From Paenibacillus rhizovicinus (GTDB taxonomy: Bacteria > Bacillota > Bacilli > Paenibacillales > Paenibacillaceae), in contig NZ_CP048286.1 in assembly GCF_010365285.1 (NCBI RefSeq), positions 2,990,501-3,054,500 of the forward strand: a stretch of 64,000 nucleotides of DNA, in the 5' to 3' direction. A program made the translations under genes and the position numbers. The number at the start of each line of letters is the position of its first letter. Position 1 is the first letter of the stretch. Below are positions 44,538-54,500 of this stretch, piece after piece. Under the pieces are notes generated by a model. It worked only from the letters and a program-made list of their open reading frames with translations, was not told where the DNA came from and did no database searches.

Positions 44538-44918
44538 TCAGTTTCGGCTGAATTCCGCAACCGCCTTGATGTTGTCCCATTCCACTGTAATCGTATAAGA
44601 CCCGGCAGGCAAGTCCGCGAACGTCACCGAATCGCTGTAGATTTCACCGGGATGCAGATCGATGTAGTCTTTGACAGGCACGGATCCGGCCTTGTAGGTC
44701 TCGTGGTCTCTCTCCAGCGTATACCTGGCTCCGCCGACAACCGTGATGGTCTCCTTGCTCCGATTGACGAACACGTACGTCACTTTCGTGTCCTGCCCTT
44801 TGGCATCGTCAACCTTGACCGATCCCTGCAATCCCGCTGCCGCATCGGACTCGGAGCATCCGCTGACGACGAGCAGCACGCTAAACGCCAACACCAGCAT
44901 CGTCGTTAATATTCTCAT
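44538..44918 (-). CDS. Small lipoprotein, BsuPI-like domain
   Basis: About 126 residues: a signal peptide ending in the lipobox VVSGC, then a beta-rich domain (TKVTYVFVNRSKETITVVGG ... LPAGSYTITVEWDNIKA). The strand order resembles the intracellular proteinase inhibitor/BsuPI-type Ig fold. Extracellular, function unknown. ATG at 44918 is preferred: GAGGTG lies 10 bases before it, whereas the frame's first GTG would sit almost on the site. Confidence 0.7.
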   Translation of the reverse strand: MRILTTMLVLAFSVLLVVSGCSESDAAAGLQGSVKVDDAKGQDTKVTYVFVNRSKETITVVGGARYTLERDHETYKAGSVPVKDYIDLHPGEIYSDSVTFADLPAGSYTITVEWDNIKAVAEFSRN

Positions 44919-45023
44919 CCTATACACGCACCTCGCGTAGATTCATCTTCCCTGCCTACGACGACTCGCGGCGTGTTTAAGTTGCGGACTGAAACGAAAC
45001 CTCGAAATATACCAATTTCATGC

Positions 45024-47417
45024 TCAAGCTCGCAGTTCAAGCTCTATGCTTGGCGTCACAGCATAACGGCCCGGCTGATCCAACGGTTGAACCTCAAATC
45101 CAGCAATGCGGATATTGAGCTGCTGATTACCCGAACCGGATGAACTATCCTGTGGAGCCGAGCCCGATGGAGCCGAGCCGCCGCCGTGCCTTACGCGGAT
45201 TTCAAAGTCCCGGACAGCCGCCAGCTTCTCGATCTCCAAGACGACCGCATTCGCCTGAAAATCAGCCTTCACGACGACAATGCCATCTACGCCGATCGCC
45301 TGCTTGGCCTCGAAATCGATGTACAAGTCCCCGTATCGCTTCTTCAACCGTGCCGCCGTAACGAGCGCGCTGCCCGTTCCCCAATGGAACCCGCTTTGAT
45401 GCGATCGCGCGTCCGTTCCCCCGTGGCCGTAATTTTCGGCGGATGCGCCATGCACTTCGAATTGGACGGAGGTGCCGCGGTAATTGTTCGGACATACCTG
45501 CTCGTTCTCGTCGATCGCCATGAGCGCGAAAGACGCTCTCGCAGCAGCTACCGCACGTTTCAGCATGTCGAATCGGCCCGTAAGGTCATGGTAATTCGCG
45601 AGCGTTTCCGCGAATTGGGCTTGTCTGGCGTCGTTCCACTCGGCATCCGTATTCATGACGCCGAAGCCGCCGAACGTGTAGAAGCTCATGAAAGGAGCAT
45701 CCCACGCCTGCTGGTACAAGGATAATAAATGAACGCAAAATAGGCCGGATTGCTTGTACGCCTGCGTGCCCGTCAGCAAATACGCGACGCGGAACGCTTC
45801 CGCGCACCATTGAATGGCCAGCGTGTTTTGCCCGTACATGCAGGTAAACGGATCGTAATACGTCAAAGGCTTGCTCGAACACGAGTAATACAGCTCGAAA
45901 TCGTCGAACTTCTGCTCCGGGAGCACGCTGCGCATCAAATACTCCGCGCCGAGTATAACAGCTTGCATAGCTGTGCTTTTCTCCTCTTCCGACAAGGCAT
46001 CCGCCAACAGTTCTTCTCCCAAGAACCAAACTGCCAGCGCCCCCGAGGCGGAATCGTTCAAACGCGCATCCGGCGTCAAATCCGCCTTCCGAACCCAACA
46101 AGGGAACCCGCCCGACGCATCCTGATGCGCATACATGAACCGCCGCAGAGATTCCAGGAATCTTTCGGCTTCAACTGCAACTTCAGCTCCGTCGATTCCC
46201 CCTCCGTATTCCGAGGCGTATTTGCGAAGCCAGAGCGCAGACCAAGCGCAATCGGGCAGGCTGTACAGTTCCTTCCCGCCGCCATGCTCGCTGGATGCCG
46301 CCCATTCGCCGGTTCGCGGTGCGTAGATCGTGGGGAAAATGCCGTTCTGCTGCGGAGCCGCGGTCAAACATCGCGCTATTTCATCCGCCTTGGCGATCCA
46401 CTCCGGCCGGTTCATCATCGTACCGAAATCCGCAAGCTCCATCGCCGTCCGCATGTTGTTGAACCATGCATGGAACCAAAGGTCGTCCGGGTACTCCCGG
46501 CCGCTCATGACGCCGTCCTTCCTGCGGAAGGTCGTCAGCGTAATCCCGCCCGACCGCGCGTCAGGCCCTTGTCTCCACAAATATTGCAATGCCATGCCGT
46601 TGCCGTACTCCGCATATTGCGTGAACGGAACCGTCTGCGGGAGCAGCCGGGTTTCATAGCCGGCAGCCTGCTCGTTCCACAGCAGCGAAGCGACGGCATC
46701 GAGAATGTCGGTATCCGTACAGCCTCGAAACGTCATCAGGTAGAACGACAATGCAATCCCGTCATCCTCCACGCGGAATGCCGCGCCGTCCGGTTCGTAA
46801 TAGGTATGCTCCGTCGGCACGATCGATTGAATGCCGTATTCGAGCCGCGGAGGGGCCTCCTGCTCCGAACCGGCATCCCCGCCGAAGCGCAAATCCAGGT
46901 AGCGGTGCCATTGCGGGCAATCGCGGATTTCCTTTAAATCCGGAACAACGGCGGCGCCGTAATCCCCTGCCGTCACGATCACTGCGGGGGATCGGAACGT
47001 ATGCTGGCCGGAGACGTGACGGGGTTTGGTTTTCAGATTCGGAATCCAGTGAAACCGCTGCTTCGCTTCATCCCATAATTCAGCGGCGCCATGCATGAAA
47101 TCCAACGTCAGCGAGAACTTATCGAGCTCGCTGGTCTGCCGGGGAAGAAAGCGAAGGCTGATCTTCCGCACGTTCATTCCGGCACGGATACCCGATTGAC
47201 CGGTTCCTTCGAACGCCGCAGCGTGCCGAGTCGAGACGAGTAGCAGCGAGCCAAAATCATTTTCTACAGCAAACGCAACTTCCCCGCCGTTCGAAATATC
47301 GATACGGTCCGAGCCTGCTTCCAAGACATGCTTGTCGCCAATCCGGAACGATCCAGCGCGAGCGGTCAGAATCCCGTCGGCGTCAAATACAAGGCTGTTT
47401 CGGTTGTTGCCCTTCAT
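45024..47417 (-). CDS. Large predicted (alpha/alpha)6 glycosidase-like protein
   Basis: About 797 residues, no signal peptide. The first ~250 residues are beta-rich and the rest has repeated Trp/Tyr-rich helices with DLWFHAWFNNMRTAMELADF, LPDCAWSALWLRKYASEY and CMYGQNTLAIQWCAEAFRVA, as in six-hairpin glycosidases. No GH number can be given; catalytic acids were not identified. It lies 33 bp after the RNase HI gene on the same strand, and ATG at 47417 has GAGGGTGG upstream. Cytoplasmic carbohydrate enzyme is the best guess given the GH172 and GH78 neighbours. Confidence 0.6.
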   Translation of the reverse strand: MKGNNRNSLVFDADGILTARAGSFRIGDKHVLEAGSDRIDISNGGEVAFAVENDFGSLLLVSTRHAAAFEGTGQSGIRAGMNVRKISLRFLPRQTSELDKFSLTLDFMHGAAELWDEAKQRFHWIPNLKTKPRHVSGQHTFRSPAVIVTAGDYGAAVVPDLKEIRDCPQWHRYLDLRFGGDAGSEQEAPPRLEYGIQSIVPTEHTYYEPDGAAFRVEDDGIALSFYLMTFRGCTDTDILDAVASLLWNEQAAGYETRLLPQTVPFTQYAEYGNGMALQYLWRQGPDARSGGITLTTFRRKDGVMSGREYPDDLWFHAWFNNMRTAMELADFGTMMNRPEWIAKADEIARCLTAAPQQNGIFPTIYAPRTGEWAASSEHGGGKELYSLPDCAWSALWLRKYASEYGGGIDGAEVAVEAERFLESLRRFMYAHQDASGGFPCWVRKADLTPDARLNDSASGALAVWFLGEELLADALSEEEKSTAMQAVILGAEYLMRSVLPEQKFDDFELYYSCSSKPLTYYDPFTCMYGQNTLAIQWCAEAFRVAYLLTGTQAYKQSGLFCVHLLSLYQQAWDAPFMSFYTFGGFGVMNTDAEWNDARQAQFAETLANYHDLTGRFDMLKRAVAAARASFALMAIDENEQVCPNNYRGTSVQFEVHGASAENYGHGGTDARSHQSGFHWGTGSALVTAARLKKRYGDLYIDFEAKQAIGVDGIVVVKADFQANAVVLEIEKLAAVRDFEIRVRHGGGSAPSGSAPQDSSSGSGNQQLNIRIAGFEVQPLDQPGRYAVTPSIELELRA

Positions 47418-47449
47418 CCAAATCCACCCTCTCCCATGTATCCAAGACC

Positions 47450-48130
47450 CTACTTCCGCCCGTAATCCGCCTTGATTTCGCCCCACTGCTTCGTCTGCCA
47501 CTTCAGCACCTTGTTGCTGTACGTGTTCGTTTGAAGCCAGCGGACCGCGCGGTCGACCATGTCCCAGATTTCAACGGTCGACGCGTCGCGCGGCAGCGTG
47601 GTGGAGACGTTCTTCTGCTTCACCCATTTGAGCGCGTTCATGGAATCGCTGTACACCGTCTTGCTGCTGCCCTGCTGCTTCAGCAGCGCGAGCGCGTGGA
47701 CGATGGCGAGAAACTCGCCGAGGTTGTTCGTTCCCTTCTTCACGGGCCCGACCGCGAAAATCACTTCGCCGGTCTGCGTATCCACGCCCTTATATTCCAC
47801 CGGACCCGGATTGCCGCTCGTGCCGACGTCTACGGAAATGCTGTCATAGTCGATTTCGCCCGGCTCTGCTTCTGCAGCGGAAGGCTTCCTGCGGAACTGG
47901 CCGCTCCCGCTCTTCGCGGCGCCGGAACCCCCGGCGGCCTTAGCGCCCCCGCCTTGTCCCCAAAACTTCTTCCAGCCGCCCCGGTAGGCTTCGTCCGCCT
48001 CGGCCCGGCTTTCGTACGATTTGAATTTGGCATCGTCAAACTTATTGATCTGTTCCTGGCATTCGCCCCAGCTCGCATACACGCCCGGCTGGCGTCCGAC
48101 CCAGACGACGTAAAATTTCTGTTTGGCCAT
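47450..48130 (-). CDS. rnhA: Ribonuclease HI with viroplasmin-like N-domain
   Basis: 226 residues. The N-terminal 50 residues (FYVVWVGRQPGVYASWGECQ, FKSYESRAEADEAY) form the caulimovirus viroplasmin-type hybrid-binding domain; a Gly/Ala/Ser-rich linker follows; the RNase H domain holds Asp101 (ISVDVGTSG), Glu139 (NNLGEFLA), Asp162 (VYSDSMNA) and Asp222 (KADYGRK). It cuts RNA in RNA-DNA hybrids. Complete active site. It precedes the large glycosidase-like gene. Confidence 0.92.
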   Translation of the reverse strand: MAKQKFYVVWVGRQPGVYASWGECQEQINKFDDAKFKSYESRAEADEAYRGGWKKFWGQGGGAKAAGGSGAAKSGSGQFRRKPSAAEAEPGEIDYDSISVDVGTSGNPGPVEYKGVDTQTGEVIFAVGPVKKGTNNLGEFLAIVHALALLKQQGSSKTVYSDSMNALKWVKQKNVSTTLPRDASTVEIWDMVDRAVRWLQTNTYSNKVLKWQTKQWGEIKADYGRK

Positions 48131-48257
48131 TCCCGCACCTTCTTCTATTCATCATTCTTGTCCGCTCCGCCGCGAAGGACGGGCTTTACCGTTTCGACGG
48201 ACGAACCGCAAAACCCTCCATGCCCGCCAAAATTCATGGCCTCGCCCGCAAGCAGGA

Positions 48258-49559
48258 TCAATGGCTGAAGAAGACGATCTGGATGAAGAACAGCACCGCG
48301 AACACGTAGAAAACGGGATGCACGTCCCTGCCCTTGCCCCGGGCCAGCTTCAGAAGCGGATACGCGATGAAGCCGATGCCGATCCCCGTCGCGATGCTGT
48401 ACGTAAGCGGCATCAGCACGACGATCAGAAACGCGGGAAAAGCTTCCTCCAGCTCGCTCCATTCGATCCGCCGCAGCACGTCGAGCATCAGGAAGCCGAC
48501 GATGATCAGCGAAGGCGCCGTGATCGCGGGCATGCCCGCCAGCATCGCAATGACGGGCGAGAAGAACAGCGTGAGCGCCAGCAGCACGCAGACGACGACC
48601 GCCGTCAGCCCCGTCCGGCCGCCGATGGCGACGCCTGCGCTGGATTCGATGTAAGCCGACGTCGGGCTCGTGCCGAGCAGCGCGCCGACGGAAGTGCCTG
48701 CCGCATCCGCCAGCAGCGCCCCCTGGGAACGCGGGAATTTGCCGTCCTTCAGCAGCTTCGCCTGTTCCGCGACGCCGAGCATCGTGCCCGTCGTATCGAA
48801 CAGCGTGATCAGCAGGAACGTGAAGATGACGGCGTACAGCCCTTTCTCGAACACGCCCCCGATATCCAGCCGGAACGCGGTCGCGTCCAAGCCGCTCGGC
48901 ATGGCGACCAGATTCGAAGGTAAATCCATCTGATCCATCAGCAGGGCGATGACCGCCGTGATGAGCATGCCGACGAACAGGAATCCCCGTACCCGGTATG
49001 CCATGAGGACGAGCGAGATGACGAGGCCGACGATCGTCAGCGCCGTCATCGGTTCCGTCAGATCGCCGAGGGTCAGCAGCGTGGAGGGAGATGCGACGAT
49101 GACGCCCGCGTTTTGCAGGCCGATGAACGTGATGAAGAGCCCGATGCCCGCCGTGATGGCGTGCTTCAGGCTTGTCGGTATGGCGTCCAGCAGCATGTAG
49201 CGGAACGATGTCAGCGACAGCAATATGAAAATCAATCCCGCGACGAAGACGGCGCCGAGCGCGATCTGCCACGTCACGCCATCGTCCGGAGAGACGACGG
49301 TGAAGGCGAAATACGCGTTCAGCCCCATGCCCGGGGCGAGCACGATCGGATAGTTCGCGAACAGGCCCATGATGAGCGTGGCGACGATGCTGGCCAGCAC
49401 GGTCGCGATGAAGACGCCGTGGAAATCCATGCCTGTCTTGCTCAGGATGCCGGGGTTGACGATCACGATGTAGACCATCGTCAGAAACGTCGTGATGCCG
49501 GCCATGATCTCCGTCCCGGCGGAGGTGCCTCTTTCTTGCAGCTTGAATAGCTTGTCCAT
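48258..49559 (-). CDS. AzgA-type purine (NCS2-like) permease
   Basis: 433 residues with about 12-14 membrane segments. Family marks: EIMAGITTFLTMVYIVIVNPG near the start, LAPGMGLNAYFAFTVV, ITAGIGLFITFIGLQNAGVI, LGTSPTSAYIESSAGVAIGG. These are the purine/H+ symporter signatures of AzgA/PbuG/PbuO proteins, importing adenine, guanine or hypoxanthine. The start has GGGAGG; a perfect 10-bp hairpin lies directly upstream of that site. I did not find a purine riboswitch. Confidence 0.92.
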   Translation of the reverse strand: MDKLFKLQERGTSAGTEIMAGITTFLTMVYIVIVNPGILSKTGMDFHGVFIATVLASIVATLIMGLFANYPIVLAPGMGLNAYFAFTVVSPDDGVTWQIALGAVFVAGLIFILLSLTSFRYMLLDAIPTSLKHAITAGIGLFITFIGLQNAGVIVASPSTLLTLGDLTEPMTALTIVGLVISLVLMAYRVRGFLFVGMLITAVIALLMDQMDLPSNLVAMPSGLDATAFRLDIGGVFEKGLYAVIFTFLLITLFDTTGTMLGVAEQAKLLKDGKFPRSQGALLADAAGTSVGALLGTSPTSAYIESSAGVAIGGRTGLTAVVVCVLLALTLFFSPVIAMLAGMPAITAPSLIIVGFLMLDVLRRIEWSELEEAFPAFLIVVLMPLTYSIATGIGIGFIAYPLLKLARGKGRDVHPVFYVFAVLFFIQIVFFSH

Positions 49560-49577
49560 GCGCTACATCCTCCCGCG

Positions 49578-49602
49578 CGGCAAAGGCTTCCTGCCTTTGC
49601 CG
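49578..49602 (-). promoter_or_regulatory. Leader hairpin next to the permease ribosome site
   Basis: CGGCAAAGGC and GCCTTTGCCG form a perfect 10-bp stem with a 5-base loop, 4 bases before the GGGAGG site. It may shape translation; a terminator is unlikely since no T-run follows. Confidence 0.45.
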
Positions 49603-49778
49603 GTAATACCTCCATTTTCCCCTACTGGAGGGAAACATAGTCTTGCGGCGGCGCCGCGGGGCCCATCAGCTGCAAATTAAGGCTGCGTTCGGCTCCGAAG
49701 GCCGCAAGAACTGGTATAATAGATGGCGACGTTTATACGTTCATACCTACCGACTACGGGATTGGGAGTCGACGAAGC

Positions 49779-51545
49779 ATGGATACGGATTTGATGATGG
49801 ACGATACGGCATGGCGCAAGCTTCTTGAAGGCGTCGCCGCTTATTTCGATGAACTGACGATCATTCGCGGTTTTCAATATCATAAGCAAGGACGCGTGGA
49901 GACGCTCGGCCTGCGGGACGACGGCGTCTATTTGGATGCGCGCGTGAAGGATAACCGGGTATACGAGGTTGCCGTGGATCTAGGCGATCTAAGCAAAAGC
50001 ACATGCGCGTGCCCGCTCGACCGGGGCTGCCTGCATATGGTCGCTGCGCTGCTGCGGTACGCAGAACTGTGCGGCCGGCCGATTCAGGCGCTCGTCAATG
50101 CGCGCGCGGCGGCCAGGAACGCGGCCAAGGCGGACGCGGCGGAAGCCGGAACTGGCGATGGCAGACTGGCAGGCAAAGGTGCGGGCAAGGCAGTTGCCGG
50201 GGACGGAACGGAGACGGGGACGGGTAAATCAGGTGCTGGTAAAGAAGGTGCTGGTAAAGAAGGTGCGGAGAATTCGCCGCTTCGCGCGGGAACGCCGTCG
50301 GCCCGCTTAGTCCGGCCAACGTTGACCGAACAGGAGCTGACCGAGCTCCCCGTGGCGCTGTGGCATGATCGTTTCCGCCAGCGCAGGGGACCGCTGCAGG
50401 CAAACATCCGGACCGCGCAGGAGGCAAGCGACCTATTGGCCGATCTGCATGCGATGCGGCCCGACCTGCCCTATGCGCTGGAGCAGCTGTTCAATCTCCA
50501 TGCGGCGTTGTTCGTGCTGGAGCAAATCGTGAAGCCGGCTCAGGCGAATTGGCGCCAGTCCGGGCTCTTCATGGGCTACCATACGCAGCTGGCGCTGGAC
50601 GGGCTGCTCGCGCAGACGCGCCGGATGCTGGAAGAGCGGCTGGCGCTTTCGTCCGAGACGTCCGCTTACTGGGAACGCCTGCTGGAGACGGCGGCTTTCT
50701 TGCGGGAACAGATGCTGACGGAGGACAAGACGCTGAACTGCTTCGCATCGCTGTATCAATCCTTTTGGCTGCACTGGCTGTCTCCCGCTTCGGCCGGCAG
50801 CAAGCACCTGTACGAGGAAGAGCTGCAGCATTTGCGGGAAGCACAGCAGGTTCTCGGCAACGCGTTGTCGCCGCTGCCTTGGACGCTCGCGCAATGTCTG
50901 CTCTGGCTCTATCTGGAACGCGACGAGGAGGCCCTCCGGCTGCTGGCCGAGCGCGGCGGCAAGCTGCTGCTGAAGCCCGAGCATCTCATGCCGCTGCTGG
51001 ACGTCATGAGCCGGGCCGGGCAATGGGAGCGGCTGCGCGACTGGCTGGTCGAGACCGGCGCTCTGCTGACCGGGTTTCGCGGCGAGGATTTGGCGCCGTA
51101 CGGCGAGTATTGGTCGATCGTCGCCGAACAATTGCCTGAGGCCAAACCCGCCATGTGGAATACGCTGGCGTCGATGCTGCCTTTCTCTCGCGTAATTTAT
51201 GAGGAAGCGCTCGTGGCGCACGGCAAATGGGAACGGTGGATCGATTATCAAATGAGCAGCGGTCAGGAGCCGCTCTCGTTCCGGGTCGCGGTGTTGAAGC
51301 CGATCGAGAAGGATGCGCCGGAGCTGCTGCTTCCCTTCTACCATCAGGCCGTGGAGCGGTACGTGCTGCAGAAGAACCGCGACGGCTACAAAGCGGCGGC
51401 GAAGCTGCTGAAACGGTTGTCCAAGCTGTACGTGCGATTGAAGCGCGAGGAGCGCTGGGAGCAGTTCATCTCGGCGTTCGCCAGCCGGAACAGCCGGCTT
51501 CGCGCCCTGCAGGAAGAATTGCGGAAAGGAGGGCTGCTGTCATGA
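49779..51545 (+). CDS. ywqB: SWIM zinc-finger protein, YwqB-like
   Basis: 588 residues. The SWIM finger is at about residues 76-90 (CACPLDRGCLHMVAALL). A low-complexity Ala/Gly/Lys segment (residues about 105-175, with GAGKEGAGKEGA units) separates it from a helix-rich body of Trp/Leu repeats. B. subtilis YwqB is the likely relative, always next to the SNF2 protein YwqA; SWIM domains bind DNA or proteins. Its stop overlaps the start of the SNF2 gene (ATGA), so both are made together. Confidence 0.85.
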   Translation: MDTDLMMDDTAWRKLLEGVAAYFDELTIIRGFQYHKQGRVETLGLRDDGVYLDARVKDNRVYEVAVDLGDLSKSTCACPLDRGCLHMVAALLRYAELCGRPIQALVNARAAARNAAKADAAEAGTGDGRLAGKGAGKAVAGDGTETGTGKSGAGKEGAGKEGAENSPLRAGTPSARLVRPTLTEQELTELPVALWHDRFRQRRGPLQANIRTAQEASDLLADLHAMRPDLPYALEQLFNLHAALFVLEQIVKPAQANWRQSGLFMGYHTQLALDGLLAQTRRMLEERLALSSETSAYWERLLETAAFLREQMLTEDKTLNCFASLYQSFWLHWLSPASAGSKHLYEEELQHLREAQQVLGNALSPLPWTLAQCLLWLYLERDEEALRLLAERGGKLLLKPEHLMPLLDVMSRAGQWERLRDWLVETGALLTGFRGEDLAPYGEYWSIVAEQLPEAKPAMWNTLASMLPFSRVIYEEALVAHGKWERWIDYQMSSGQEPLSFRVAVLKPIEKDAPELLLPFYHQAVERYVLQKNRDGYKAAAKLLKRLSKLYVRLKREERWEQFISAFASRNSRLRALQEELRKGGLLS

Positions 51546-54500
51546 GCGCAGAAACGATATCCATTACTGTCCGTTTATCGGAGCATGGCGACGCGCTGAT
51601 CTATGGCTCCCTGGAATCTGCCGGCTTGGCGAGCGGCATGTTCGTGAAGCAGCGTCTATTCGCTTGGCATGAGCCGTCCTTCTACGGGACGGACCTGCAA
51701 ATCGAGAAGCTGCAGGACGAGATCGAGCTCGTCGTGCTGCCCGCGGAGATGGTCATTCCGTTCTTCGCGGATCGCAAGCTGCTGATGACGCATTTCATCT
51801 GGCAATTCGAAGGCGATGCCTCGCGGCTCGTCTCGCTTGCTCCGGCGCTGGAAGCTTGCATCGCGGAACAGAAATACATGCCGAGCTTCGCCGCGTTCCG
51901 AGCCGGCAAGCTGCGCTGGACTTGGGACGCGGAAGCGCTCGACGTGCGGGCGCGGAAGGCTTTGCGGGCGCTGCGCGGCAGCGGCGCGGCCGGTGCTGCC
52001 GGAGGCGGGACCGAGGCGGACGCATGGAGCCGCCAGTCCGGCGGCGGAAGCGCCCGCGGCAAGCTTGGCGGCCGAGGGCTGCTTGCGGCCGAGGCGGAGC
52101 GTGCGCTTGATGCGAGGCGCGCAGCCGATACGGCGCGCGCTGCCGATGCAGAGCGCGCCTCGGCAGTCGTCGTCGATGACGAAGACGATGATTGGTACGA
52201 CTGGGACGGCGGCGATACCGCGGAGGAAGCGGACATCTCCGCCGGCTTCTTCGAAGGCGTCCAAGCGGCGTTCTCCGCGGCCGTGTTCCAGCGCTATTAC
52301 AGCTCGGAAGAAACCGCCGGCGATCTGCGGCGCGACTTCCCGATGCTCTTCGCCCGCGACCGCGCCGCCGCGGCCGCGGGCATGGACGAGCGCGCCTGGC
52401 TCGTCGCCGCCGGCTGGAAGGCCGACACCCTGCCGTTCCGGCCGCTCCTGCAGCTGTCGGAGCCGGAAGACGCCGATGCCGGCTGGCGTCTGGCGCTGAT
52501 GCTGCAGGACAAGCTCGAACCGGCGAAGCTCGTGCCGGTTCGGCTGGCCATGGACGGCGAAGCCTTCGGGACATGGCCCTCCGGCTGGACGCCGCATGTG
52601 CGCGAGCGCTCCGCGTCCTGGCTCGCGCACTTGCAGGCAAGCCTGCCGGAGGAGCGACTGGCCGGCAGCCGCACGGACCTGCTGAACGGCCCGCTGACCG
52701 ACGGGGCCGCGTGGCAGTTCCTGACCGCGGACAGCCAGCGCCTGCTGTCCGCGGGCTGGCAGGTCCTCCTGCCCGGCTGGTGGGAAGAGGCCAGCCGGAA
52801 GAAACCGCGCCTGCGCGCGAAGGTCCGCCCCGGCGAAGGAGCGCCTGCGGGCGAAGGCGCCGGCGGCGGCCAGAAGTCCTTCTTCGGCCTCGACTCGCTC
52901 ATCGACTTCGATTGGCGCGTCTCGATCGGCGATGCCGAGCTGAGCGAGGACGAGTTCAAGGAACTCGTCGCCCGCGGCGAACGGCTCGTCCAGTTCCGCG
53001 GCCAATGGGTGCCGCTCGATCCCGCCCTGCTGGCGCAAATCCGCAAGGCGATGGCGGGCGTCGACCCGCGGAAGGGGCTCTCCTTCCAGGATGTGCTTCA
53101 GCTGCATTTGAAGAGCGCCGCCGCGGCCGCTTTTCGCGATGCGGCAATCCGCGCCAAGGAAGACGGCGCTTCCGCGGAGGCGGAAGAAGAAGACGAGGAC
53201 GGCATTCCCGTCGAAGTCGAGCTGAACGCGCATCTGGCGAAGCTGATGGACCAGCTGACCGGGCAATCCGAATGGCCGGCGATCGACGTGCCGGCCTCGC
53301 TGCACGCGGAACTGCGCAGCTACCAGCAGGACGGGTTCGCGTGGCTGGCCTTCCTTCGGCGCTTCGGCCTTGGCGCCTGTCTTGCAGACGACATGGGCCT
53401 CGGCAAGACGATCCAATTCATCACGTATTTGCTGCATGTCTCCGAAGCCGCCGCCGCAAGCGGCGAGCGCCGGCCTTCGCTGCTCGTCTGTCCGACCTCC
53501 GTGCTGGGCAATTGGCAGAAGGAGGTGCGCCGCTTCGCGCCGTCGCTGCGCATCCTGCTTCACTACGGCAGCAAACGGCTGACAGGCGATGCCTTCTTCG
53601 AAGAAGCCGGCGAAGCCGATCTTGTCTTGACCTCCTACGCCACGGCGACGCTGGATCAGGAGAACCTGAGCCGCTATACGTGGTCGACGATCTGCCTCGA
53701 CGAAGCGCAAAATATTAAGAACGCCGGCACGAAGCAGTCCGCCGCCGTCAAGAGCTTCCCGGCCCGGCACCGCATCGCATTGACCGGCACGCCGATCGAG
53801 AACCGGCTGTCGGAGCTGTGGTCGATTTACGATTTTACGAATCCCGGGTATCTCGGCAGCGCCCGCGCCTTCGGCGAACAATTCGCCCAAGCGATCGAAC
53901 GGGAACGCGACGAGAAACGCACGCAGGAGCTGCAGCGGCTCGTGAAGCCGTTCATGCTCCGCCGCAAGAAGAAGGATCCTGCCATCATGCTGGACCTGCC
54001 GGAGAAGAACGAGATGAAGACGTACATCCACCTCACCGCCGAACAGAGCGCGCTGTACGAACAGACCGTCGGCGAGCTGATGCAGCAGGTGAAGAAGCTG
54101 GAAGGCATTCAGCGCAAAGGCGCCATTCTGTCCGCGTTGACGCAGCTGAAGCAGCTGTGCGATCATCCCGTGCTGCTGACCAAGGAAGCGGTGCCCCTGC
54201 CGGAGGACAAAGACGAAGCCGCGGCCGAAATCGCCGCGCTCATCAGCCGTTCCGCCAAGCTCGAGCGGCTGCTCGACCTGGTGCAGGAGCTGCGGGAGGA
54301 AGGCGAGCGGTGCTTGATTTTCACGCAGTACATCGGCATGGGGCAAATGCTGCAGCGCGTGCTGTCGCAGGAAATCGGGGAGCCCGTGCTCTATCTGCAC
54401 GGCGGCACGTCCAAGACGGCGCGCGACCGGATGATCGACGAATTCCAGTCGCGCAGCCTGCCGGAAGCGCAGCAGCCGAACATCTTCATCCTGTCGATCA

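Noticed and set aside
49560..49740. Purine riboswitch before the AzgA-type permease
   Set aside because: The conserved purine-aptamer bases were not found; only a simple hairpin is present.
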